From an uncultured Ancrocorticia sp. (lineage in GTDB: Bacteria > Actinomycetota > Actinomycetes > Actinomycetales > Actinomycetaceae), in the NCBI GenBank assembly GCA_905373325.1, contig CAJPTB010000135.1, positions 1 through 5,826 on the forward strand: a stretch of 5,826 bases of DNA, written 5' to 3'. A program made the position numbers and the translations under genes. This document shows, in pieces, positions 1 through 5,432 of the stretch (the stretch's first letter is position 1; every line of letters starts with the position of its first letter). The notes beneath the pieces are model-generated. The model saw nothing but the letters and a program-made list of their open reading frames with translations, was not told the origin of the DNA and searched no databases.

Positions 1-75
1 TCTCTGCCTTGCATCCCCCGCCTGCGAGCCGATCGCCCGCCCCCGCCGTTTGGCCGCGGCGCCTTAAAGCGACAG

Positions 76-107
76 TGCAACGACGCGCAAAGAATGTAAC
101 AACGCGC
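76..107. repeat. Imperfect 13-bp direct repeat upstream of the ketose kinase
   Basis: TGCAACGACGCGC (76-88) and TGTAACAACGCGC (95-107) match at 11 of 13 positions with a 19-bp period. They lie about 60-90 bp upstream of the predicted -35 box, so they could be two same-face binding sites for a sugar-responsive regulator. No regulator gene is visible nearby. The similarity is modest and could be chance in GC-rich DNA. The rest of 1-165 shows no convincing gene. Confidence 0.3.
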
Positions 108-165
108 CAGTAAGAAGCCCGAATTCTCGTCACGACCCGCAGGCAACGTGATGTTTCCTGCAAAA

Positions 166-194
166 TTGTGTACCGGGTCACTGGGATATAAGAT
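166..194 (+). promoter_or_regulatory. Predicted sigma-70-type promoter of the ketose kinase gene
   Basis: A -35-like TTGTGT (166-171), a 17-bp spacer and a -10-like TAAGAT (189-194) lie in a locally AT-richer stretch. The -10 fits the TAnnnT pattern of actinobacterial housekeeping promoters. Transcription would begin near position 201 and give a leader of about 48 nt that includes the 211-230 hairpin. The assignment rests on consensus and spacing only. Confidence 0.5.
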
Positions 195-210
195 CAACGT
201 ACATCACGCA

Positions 211-230
211 GCCGCCCGACGACGGGCGGC
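211..230 (+). promoter_or_regulatory. Perfect hairpin in the kinase mRNA leader
   Basis: GCCGCCCG (211-218) and CGGGCGGC (223-230) form a perfect 8-bp GC-only stem with a 4-nt ACGA loop. It ends 4 nt before the AGGAAAGG ribosome binding site (235-242). With no T-run after it and a start codon 19 nt downstream, it is more likely a leader element or DNA operator than a terminator. It could stabilise the 5' end or affect ribosome access. The structure is certain; its role is inference. Confidence 0.5.
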
Positions 231-248
231 GACTAGGAAAGGCACGCA

Positions 249-1946
249 ATGACGCGACTAGTAAATGCACCCGCGGATTTTCCCGCCGAGGCGCTGCGAG
301 GGTTCGTCCTGGCCAACAAGCGCTACGTCAAGCCGGTCTACGGCGGCGTCGTCCGCTCCACCGCGACTCCGCAAGGGAAGGTGGCCGTGGTCTACGGCGG
401 CGGATCGGGTCACTACCCGGCGTTCGCCGGCTGGGTAGGCGCCGGGATCGCCGACGGCGCCGTGTGCGGGAACATCTTCTCCTCCCCTTCGGGCGCCCAG
501 GCGTACTCGGTTCTCAAGGCGGCAGACCGCGGCGCCGGAGTGCTCATGGGATTCGGGAACTACGCGGGCGACGTCCTGCATTTCGGCCAAGCCATCGAGC
601 GTCTGCGCTCTGAGGGAATCCCCGCCGACACCCTGGTAGTCACCGACGACATCGCCTCCGGCGCCAAGGACGAACTCGACAAGCGCCGCGGCATTGCGGG
701 GGACTTCCCCATCTTCAAGATCGCGGGGGCGGCCGCCGAGGCCGGCAAGGACTTCGAGGAGGTCAAGCGCATTTTCGCCAAGGCGAACGCGTCCACGCGC
801 TCCTTCGGAGTCGCCTTCTCCGGCTGCACGCTCCCCGGCGCCGACGGCCCGCTTTTCACGGTTCCCGCAGGGAAGATGGGAATCGGCCTCGGCATTCACG
901 GCGAACCCGGGGTCTCCGAGGACGATTTGGGCTCCGCCGACGACGTCGCGGCCACCCTCGTGGACGGCCTGCTCGAGGACCGCCCCGAATCGGCGGGAAA
1001 TCGCCTCATTGCCATCGTCAACGGACTGGGCGACACGAAGTACGAGGAGCTGTTCGTCGTCGTCGGGTCCGTCGTCGACCGCCTGAAGGCCGCCGGCGTG
1101 GAGATCGCAGACGTCGAATCGGGAGAATTCGTCACCTCGCTGGACATGGCGGGCATATCGCTCACCCTCGTGTGGGTCGACGACGAGCTTCTTTCCTACT
1201 GGGACGCGCCTTGCGACACCCCCGCATACAGGAAGGGCTCCGTCGGCGAGGTCGAGCGCGACGACGCCGAGCTCAACTCTGCGGCGGCGACCGTGGTCGT
1301 GACCGAGAAGGGCTCGGAGAGTTCGCAGGAGGCTGCGGGGGTCGTCGTCGGGCTCCTCGAAAAGGTCTCGGAGATGCTCGAGGAGTCGAAGGACGAGCTC
1401 GGCAAGCTCGATTCGATTGCCGGCGACGGCGACCACGGCATCGGAATGGCGAACGGATCGAAGGCCGCCGCCCAGGCGGCGCGCGCCATCGCGGATCAGG
1501 GCGCGGGCGTGGCGACCACGCTGAGCGCCGCGGGCGACGCTTGGTCCGATCGCGCGGGCGGCACCTCGGGCGCCCTGTGGGGCTCCCTTCTGACCGCGAT
1601 CGGCGCGGCGCTAGGAAACGAAGAGGCCCCCTCGCTCGACTCGATCACGGACGCCGTCATCGCCGGGCGTTCGGCCGTGCAGAGGCTCGGCGGCGCCCAG
1701 GTGGGCGACAAGACGATGGTCGATGCGCTCGTTCCGCTGGTCGACGCCTTTGTCTCGACCGACGGCGGCCTCAAGGCCAAGGGCGAGGCCGCCGTGGCCG
1801 CGGGCCAGGCGGGAGCCGAGTCCACAGCCCAGCTCGTCGCCAAGCTCGGCAGAGCCCGGCCTCTCGGAGAGAAGTCGCTGGGAACCCCGGACCCGGGGGC
1901 CGTCTCGCTGGTGCGTGCGGTGAAGGTCGTGGTCGAGCAGATCTGA
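249..1946 (+). CDS. dhaK: Dihydroxyacetone kinase family protein (DhaK-DhaL fusion), ATP-dependent short-chain ketose kinase
   Basis: This cytoplasmic kinase is predicted to phosphorylate a short ketose (dihydroxyacetone, or possibly D- or L-erythrulose) with ATP. Residues 1 to about 330 form the DhaK substrate domain: GGGSGH at 50-55, GNYAGDVLHF at 103-112 and GIHGEPG at 215-221. By family knowledge H55 and D108 are the acid/base pair and H217 forms the covalent hemiaminal with the substrate carbonyl. Residues from about 345 to 565 form DhaL. D388, D393 and D395 give the Mg-ATP DxxxxDxD motif, followed by GGTSGAL (437-443), GDKTMVDAL (486-494) and a DPGA tail. The 565 residues match one-piece ATP-type DAKs (about 550-590), not the three-subunit PTS type. 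AGGAAAGG lies 6 nt before the ATG. GHYP replaces the usual GHEP of DhaK, as I recall for actinobacterial erythrulose-kinase-like members, so the substrate is uncertain. No glycerol dehydrogenase, aldolase or isomerase neighbour is in view. Confidence 0.93.
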   Translation: MTRLVNAPADFPAEALRGFVLANKRYVKPVYGGVVRSTATPQGKVAVVYGGGSGHYPAFAGWVGAGIADGAVCGNIFSSPSGAQAYSVLKAADRGAGVLMGFGNYAGDVLHFGQAIERLRSEGIPADTLVVTDDIASGAKDELDKRRGIAGDFPIFKIAGAAAEAGKDFEEVKRIFAKANASTRSFGVAFSGCTLPGADGPLFTVPAGKMGIGLGIHGEPGVSEDDLGSADDVAATLVDGLLEDRPESAGNRLIAIVNGLGDTKYEELFVVVGSVVDRLKAAGVEIADVESGEFVTSLDMAGISLTLVWVDDELLSYWDAPCDTPAYRKGSVGEVERDDAELNSAAATVVVTEKGSESSQEAAGVVVGLLEKVSEMLEESKDELGKLDSIAGDGDHGIGMANGSKAAAQAARAIADQGAGVATTLSAAGDAWSDRAGGTSGALWGSLLTAIGAALGNEEAPSLDSITDAVIAGRSAVQRLGGAQVGDKTMVDALVPLVDAFVSTDGGLKAKGEAAVAAGQAGAESTAQLVAKLGRARPLGEKSLGTPDPGAVSLVRAVKVVVEQI

Positions 1947-1960
1947 TCTCGACCGCCGAG

Positions 1961-2036
1961 TGCGAGCCCCGCCCCAAGGTGCGGCCGCACGCGGACAACG
2001 GGGTCCGCGTGCGCCTACGCCGGGGCGGGGCTCGCA
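1961..2036. terminator. Nested inverted repeat, probable bidirectional terminator
   Basis: Outer arms TGCGAGCCCCGCCCC (1961-1975) and GGGGCGGGGCTCGCA (2022-2036) are perfectly complementary over 15 bp. Inside them a second perfect 11-bp stem pairs 1986-1996 with 2003-2013 around a 6-nt loop. The element starts 14 bp after the kinase stop codon and ends 6 bp from the stop codon of the convergent DUF1697 gene, which suits termination in both directions. Neither strand has a U-tract, as is common for high-GC actinobacterial terminators. The inner stem is more than a simple terminator needs. Confidence 0.75.
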
Positions 2037-2042
2037 GAAGCT

Positions 2043-2600
2043 TCAGCCCAGCATCGTCGCTAACTTTCGCAGCGTGCGCATGTTCCGCGCCGTGACGGTG
2101 ACGCCCAGATGGCGCTCGGCATAAGCCTGGGTGATGCGCGAGCCGTGGAGCCCTCGCGGAGTGCCGTACCACAGGTAGAGTTCGCGCGGTGCCCAGGCCA
2201 GGTCTTCGCCGTCCTTGAGGGCGTCGCGGAAACGCCGGCCGCCGAAGGAATCGACGTCGCGGTCAAAGAACATGACGTGGGAAAACGTCTCGTCTCCAAC
2301 GACGTCGGCGAGGGGGTCGGCCTCGACGGCCCCCCGCAGATCCGCTGCCGTGCGATAGACGACGGGGCTGTCCACGCCAAACCATTCGCGGATAAGCTTC
2401 GTCAGGCCGTCGGCGAAATCCTGCGGACCCTCCGGCGGGGCGCACAGCAGGTTCCCGCTCTGAAGGTGCGTGCGCACCCGTTCCAGGCCGAATTTCGACG
2501 CGACGAGCTCGCGCAGCAGCGGCATGGAAACCTTGTTGCGAGCGCCCAAGTTGACGCCCCTGAGGAAGAAGACGCACTCGCCTTCGGCTTCGCCGCGCAT
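2043..2600 (-). CDS. DUF1697 family protein of unknown function
   Basis: The 185-residue product fits the DUF1697 family, whose members are about 175-190 residues. Family hallmarks visible are FLRGVNLG at 12-19, the QSGNL segment at 47-51 following a (V)RTHL strand, an RTAADLR segment in the middle, and a C-terminal ARNMRTLRKLATML (171-184). No catalytic residues are established for this family, so no reaction is proposed. It has no signal peptide or membrane segment and should be cytoplasmic. I chose the ATG at 2600 because GAGG lies 7 nt upstream. The in-frame ATG at 2615 has GAGG only about 3 nt away, and longer versions would add non-conserved residues read from AT-rich intergenic DNA. 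The gene is monocistronic here, convergent with the kinase and divergent from the propeller gene. Confidence 0.88.
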   Translation of the reverse strand: MRGEAEGECVFFLRGVNLGARNKVSMPLLRELVASKFGLERVRTHLQSGNLLCAPPEGPQDFADGLTKLIREWFGVDSPVVYRTAADLRGAVEADPLADVVGDETFSHVMFFDRDVDSFGGRRFRDALKDGEDLAWAPRELYLWYGTPRGLHGSRITQAYAERHLGVTVTARNMRTLRKLATMLG

Positions 2601-2647
2601 ATCCGATCCTCGCATTTCCTCGTTCGAGAGCCTGCCTTTTGAGAAAG

Positions 2648-2677
2648 AGCCTAACCCACACGGGTGCATTTGCTGAA
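2648..2677 (-). promoter_or_regulatory. Possible promoter of the DUF1697 gene
   Basis: On the minus strand a TAGGCT -10-like hexamer (2648-2653) follows a weak TTCAGC -35-like hexamer (2672-2677) with an 18-bp spacer, giving a leader of about 40 nt before the ATG at 2600. The -10 matches TAnnnT but the -35 is poor. The tandem repeat at 2674-2715 would overlap and extend upstream of the -35, a fitting place for a regulator. Confidence 0.25.
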
Positions 2678-2715
2678 CTGAACAGTTCCAACTGTTGAAC
2701 TGAACAATTCCAACT
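2674..2715. repeat. 22-bp-period tandem repeat with internal palindromes, candidate operator
   Basis: TGAACTGAACAGTTCCAACT (2674-2693) and TGAACTGAACAATTCCAACT (2696-2715) differ at one base of 20 and are spaced 22 bp apart, two helical turns. The first holds the perfect dyad GAACTG-AA-CAGTTC (2675-2688), and CAGTT-CC-AACTG (2683-2694) is a second overlapping dyad. A related TTGAACAAT occurs at 2782-2790, over the expected start of transcription of the propeller gene. This resembles a pair of dimeric repressor or activator sites in a divergent promoter region. The regulator is unknown. Confidence 0.6.
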
Positions 2716-2754
2716 TCGAGGCATTTTTCAAAATCGCTTCCCATTGGCCGCCCG

Positions 2755-2782
2755 GTGTGAAATGATCGCAGCCAGAGATAAT
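2755..2782 (+). promoter_or_regulatory. Possible promoter of the exported propeller gene
   Basis: GATAAT (2777-2782) is a near-consensus -10 hexamer. A weak GTGTGA (2755-2760) lies 16 bp upstream in the -35 position. Transcription would start near 2789, giving a leader of about 100 nt. The weak -35 would fit dependence on an activator bound at the 2674-2715 repeat, but that is inference. Confidence 0.35.
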
Positions 2783-2816
2783 TGAACAATCAAAAATATC
2801 GCCGTCAACTAATCGT

Positions 2817-2866
2817 CGGTTCGTCGTGGCAGGCGGCGCCCAAAATTCCGGCGAACGGACGAACCG
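2817..2866 (+). promoter_or_regulatory. Leader hairpin upstream of the propeller gene
   Basis: CGGTTCGTC (2817-2825) and GACGAACCG (2858-2866) form a perfect 9-bp stem, with a possible extra G-U pair outside. It encloses a 32-nt loop that can fold a further small CGCC/GGCG stem. It ends 10 nt before the AAGGAG ribosome binding site (2877-2882). It matches no riboswitch class I recognise; it may be a regulatory or stabilising 5' structure. Confidence 0.4.
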
Positions 2867-2887
2867 GAACGTCCAAAAGGAGAAACA

Positions 2888-3103
2888 ATGAAAAACAGCC
2901 GCGCGATCCGCTTCACGCACGGCCGGCGCCCAAATCGAAGCTCCGGCCCACGGGCGAATCGAAGCTCGGACCCATGCCCGATTTCACGCTCGGACCAAGG
3001 CTCGATTTCACATTCGATCCGGCGTCCGAGTCTGCGCAGGACGACGTTGGGAGTCGGACTGGCGCTTGCCCTGTCCGCATCGACGATTTCGACGTCGATG
3101 GCC
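2888..3103 (+). other. Signal peptide with long n-region, possible Tat substrate
   Basis: Residues 1-51 are a basic, Ser/Pro-rich n-region. Residues 54-68 are the hydrophobic core LGVGLALALSASTIS, and cleavage is likely after A72 in STSMA-VETPA. R50-R51 followed by TTL sits exactly before the core and partly fits the twin-arginine pattern RRxFL, with Thr in place of Phe. An n-region near 50 residues is long for Sec and more usual in Tat or extended signal peptides. Export is well supported; the route is not settled. Confidence 0.7.
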
Positions 3104-5275
3104 GTCGAGACGCCGGCGTCCAAGGCCGGCCAAGCCTCCTCGTCGATCGCCGCCCGACCGGCGGCGTCCGGAAAATCGATGTCGCCCGGCGCCTTGGCAC
3201 CGGCCGGCCTTCCTCGACCGGCGGCGACGCAAGCGGGACGCGAGGAGCTTGTGTCCACGCCGATCCCGGACGAACCGAACATTCCCAGCTACGGAACCAC
3301 GACAGACAAGGGCGGCAGGCCGCTGGCCTTCGTCGTCTCCGGGGGCTACGGGGGCTCGCTCAACGTCATCGACCTCAAGAACAAGAGGAAGATCGACGTC
3401 AAGAAGACCGTCCTGGACAAGGACGGCGCCGAGCTCTACCCATGGGGCTACGCCACGCTCAGCAACAGGCATGTCGTGGCGGCGTGCAGCAACGGCAGGC
3501 TCTACGACATCGATCCTGACACCTACGCGGTGAAACGGCTGGGAGACGACGGCTCGTCGAACAAGAACTACGAAGAGATCTCCAAGCGAGGCAGCTTCTA
3601 TTGGGACATCGTCGCGGACGAACACGACAGGCTGTACATCGCCAGTTCCAGCGACGGATACGGCGGCAGGGTCCTCACCTACGACGCCAAAAACGGCCGG
3701 TGGGGCGACCTTACGAACAGCCAGATCCAGGAGGGAGAGCGCGACATCCGCTCGGTAGCCTACGAAAACGGCGTCGTCTACGCCGGAACGGGCATGACAA
3801 AGCCGTCGATCTACAGGATCCCGACGGCGAATCCGCGGGCGCAGCGCCTGAACGTCCCGGCCGCGCTGCGCAAAGGCTCCGGCTCCGTCGCAAGCCTCGA
3901 GGCCAAAGGCGGCCGCCTGTACGTCACCATGTCGGATATGCGGAACGCCGACGGCAGTCTCATCTGCGATGGCGCCTGCGCGCTGGACCCGAACACCGGA
4001 GCCCTGCTGGGCAAGGCCCGGAGCTTCACCAAGCGCGTCGTCGCGAGGCCGGGCGAGGCGAAAAAGGTCTACTACTTCGCGACGGCGAAAAATCCGCGAA
4101 CGGGCGCATCCGAGCGGAATCTGATGGAGCACAACCCAGACGACGGCTCTGAGCGCCCGGTTTTCACGAATGACGAGTTCGCGGACAACCTCAGCAGGTC
4201 CGCCTGGGTCACCCACGACGTCTTCGTCTCAACCAATATCAATCGCGACGGGATCACAGTTTACGACGCCAACGCAAAAACCGGCGCCACATTCAAGGCA
4301 AAGCTGAACATCGCTCCCCGCAGCATTCAGTCGATGATCGCCCCCAGCGACGGCAAGCTTTACGCGGGCTGGTTCATGCACACCCGGAAGATCGCGCGGA
4401 TAGACCCGGCGTCGCGCTCCTACAGCCTGCTCCCCCAGTCTCTCAAGCAGGTCGAATCCTTCGCCCAAAGCGGCGACTGGCTGGTTTCCGGCCTGTACAC
4501 GGGTGGAATGCTCGAATCGCGGAATCTGAAGACCAGCGAAACGCGCAAGCCGATCGAGGTTGCCAAGGGAAAGAATCAAGACCGCCCCTTTGCCATGACG
4601 AGCGTCGAGAATGGGCGTGTTGCCGTGGGAACGGTGCCGGGATATGGGAAGCTCGGCGGAGCGCTCGGCTTCTACGACGTCGCCAAGAACCAGATGGAGC
4701 CCAACCGCGTCTACCTCCTCAAGGATCTGCCCGTGGCCGATCCTGCGCTCAGAGGCTCGCTCGACGGCCTTTCGCCGATTTCCATGGCGTACCGCAACGG
4801 GAAACTTTACGTGGGAACCACGGCGCGCGGGGGCAGCGGCTCCGCATTCGAGCACTCCGCCAAGTCCGAGGGCAAGGTCTTTGTCTTCGACGTGGCAAAG
4901 CAGACGGTCACGGCTGTGAAGACTCCCGTTCCCGGTTTCCAACAGTACGCCGTCACAGCATTGACTTTCGGCGACGACGGCAAGCTGTACGGCACGACCG
5001 GCGGGTACGTCTTCGAGCTCAATCCGAATACCCTCGACGTCGTCAAGCGCGCCAAGGTCTCGGGCGGCGAAGAGGTCAACCGCAGCCAGCTAGTCTACAA
5101 ATCCGGGATGCTTTACGGCGTTTTCCAGCCGGGAACGGCGCTTTTCCCCATCTCCGCGCAGACGTTCAAAGCCTCCGCGCCCGTCGCCCGAGGGGTCAGC
5201 GGGCTCGTGCGCGGAACGGACGGGAACCTCTACTACGCGAAGGGGCCGTCAATCTACCGATACACGCCGAACTGA
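2888..5275 (+). CDS. Exported protein of unknown function with about 14 beta-propeller repeats
   Basis: I do not recognise a characterised homologue. The start is well supported by AAGGAG (2877-2882) 5 nt before the ATG. Residues 1-72 are a long signal peptide, residues 73-135 a low-complexity Ala/Pro/Ser linker, and residues 145-795 a chain of about 14 units. Most units are written as (D/N/G)G-x-L-Y-V-G-T... then V-x-x-(Y/D)-D-x-x-(T/N)-x-x-x. They begin near 145, 193, 246, 294, 341, 392, 443, 488, 529, 575, 637, 697, 739 and 778, a spacing of about 45-60 residues typical of PQQ/YVTN/WD-like propellers. Fourteen units would make two seven-bladed propellers. C360 and C364 lie close enough to form a small disulphide loop. 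There is no LPXTG signal, lipobox or C-terminal membrane helix, so the protein is probably released. Ligand-binding, lyase or other enzymatic roles are all possible. The gene stands alone, with its own AT-rich promoter region and terminator. Confidence 0.85.
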   Translation: MKNSRAIRFTHGRRPNRSSGPRANRSSDPCPISRSDQGSISHSIRRPSLRRTTLGVGLALALSASTISTSMAVETPASKAGQASSSIAARPAASGKSMSPGALAPAGLPRPAATQAGREELVSTPIPDEPNIPSYGTTTDKGGRPLAFVVSGGYGGSLNVIDLKNKRKIDVKKTVLDKDGAELYPWGYATLSNRHVVAACSNGRLYDIDPDTYAVKRLGDDGSSNKNYEEISKRGSFYWDIVADEHDRLYIASSSDGYGGRVLTYDAKNGRWGDLTNSQIQEGERDIRSVAYENGVVYAGTGMTKPSIYRIPTANPRAQRLNVPAALRKGSGSVASLEAKGGRLYVTMSDMRNADGSLICDGACALDPNTGALLGKARSFTKRVVARPGEAKKVYYFATAKNPRTGASERNLMEHNPDDGSERPVFTNDEFADNLSRSAWVTHDVFVSTNINRDGITVYDANAKTGATFKAKLNIAPRSIQSMIAPSDGKLYAGWFMHTRKIARIDPASRSYSLLPQSLKQVESFAQSGDWLVSGLYTGGMLESRNLKTSETRKPIEVAKGKNQDRPFAMTSVENGRVAVGTVPGYGKLGGALGFYDVAKNQMEPNRVYLLKDLPVADPALRGSLDGLSPISMAYRNGKLYVGTTARGGSGSAFEHSAKSEGKVFVFDVAKQTVTAVKTPVPGFQQYAVTALTFGDDGKLYGTTGGYVFELNPNTLDVVKRAKVSGGEEVNRSQLVYKSGMLYGVFQPGTALFPISAQTFKASAPVARGVSGLVRGTDGNLYYAKGPSIYRYTPN
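2926..3021 (+). repeat. Four degenerate 24-bp tandem repeats coding the signal-peptide n-region
   Basis: Units at 2926-2949, 2950-2973, 2974-2997 and 2998-3021 align without gaps; adjacent copies match at 18, 16 and 17 of 24 positions. Copies 1 and 2 share AATCGAAGCTC, copies 3 and 4 share CGATTTCAC, and copies 2 and 3 share GCTCGGACC. Because 24 is a multiple of three, gain or loss of a unit keeps frame. In protein it reads as 8-residue units such as NRSSGPRA and NRSSDPCP. It probably arose by tandem duplication followed by divergence. Confidence 0.6.
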
Positions 5276-5338
5276 TCGGCCGACGACGCGGAGCCGGTCG
5301 GCTGACCCTGCGCGGTCGGCCGGCCGGCCCTTCTCGTT
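5276..5338 (+). terminator. Probable terminator of the propeller gene
   Basis: Directly after the TGA, TCGGCCGAC (5276-5284) pairs with GTCGGCTGA (5297-5305) over 9 bp including one G-U pair. A second self-complementary block, GGCCGGCCGGCC (5318-5329), is followed by the pyrimidine-rich TTCTCGTT (5331-5338). Position right after the stop codon and the strong GC stem favour a terminator, although the U-tract is weak. Confidence 0.55.
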
Positions 5339-5400
5339 CAGCCCACTCTGCACGTTCGGTTCAGCCCACTCTGCACGTTCGGTTCAGCGGGCTCTGCTCG
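5336..5400. repeat. 23-bp tandem repeat, two perfect copies plus one diverged
   Basis: Copies at 5336-5358 and 5359-5381 are identical over all 23 bp. A third partial copy at 5382-5400 keeps GTTCAGC, CTCTGC and CG but changes the CCA core to GGG. The array lies between convergent genes, with no spacer sequences between units. The units begin GTTCAGCCCA and end GCACGTTCG. I cannot assign a function; a mobile intergenic repeat, a protein-binding array and a slippage product are all possible. Confidence 0.85.
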
Positions 5401-5409
5401 GAGCCGCCC

Positions 5410-5432
5410 GGCGGGCCTGCATCCCGCCCGCT
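5410..5432 (-). terminator. Probable terminator hairpin of the acetyltransferase gene
   Basis: GCGGGC (5411-5416) pairs with GCCCGC (5426-5431), with a further possible G-U pair at 5410/5432. An alternative register pairs GGCGGG (5410-5415) with CCCGCC (5423-5428). It begins at the stop codon of the leftward gene. A second small stem, GGCTC/GAGCC (5390-5394 with 5401-5405), follows in the same direction. No U-tract is present. Confidence 0.4.

Noticed and set aside
1..14. Possible start of a divergent leftward gene at an ATG on the minus strand at 14, after a G-rich stretch
   Set aside because: Only four codons would be inside the window and there is no further support.
147..208. Inverted repeat CGTGATGT (147-154) / ACATCACG (201-208) flanking the kinase promoter
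   Set aside because: Only 8 bp with no extension and 46 bp apart. A match of this size is fairly likely by chance in about 200 bp.
258..1436. A 392-codon open frame antisense to the kinase gene
   Set aside because: It mirrors the DhaK-DhaL codons in GC-rich DNA, shows Arg/Gly/Ala/Asp-rich low-information sequence and no recognisable domain. The sense frame has complete family motifs.
2601..2789. N-terminal extension of the DUF1697 protein to an ATG at 2789
   Set aside because: The extra residues have no DUF1697 similarity, derive from AT-rich operator-like DNA, and the ATG at 2600 has the best-spaced ribosome binding site.
2782..3519. A 245-codon plus-strand frame overlapping the start of the propeller gene, reading the 24-bp repeats as units like SKLGP and FTLGP
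   Set aside because: A 24-bp repeat gives 8-residue repeats in any frame. Downstream of the repeats this frame becomes Arg-rich and structureless, while the other frame gives a signal peptide and propeller repeats and has the AAGGAG site.
5336..5400. CRISPR array
   Set aside because: The 23-bp units are directly abutting with no spacers, only two are identical, and no cas gene is present.
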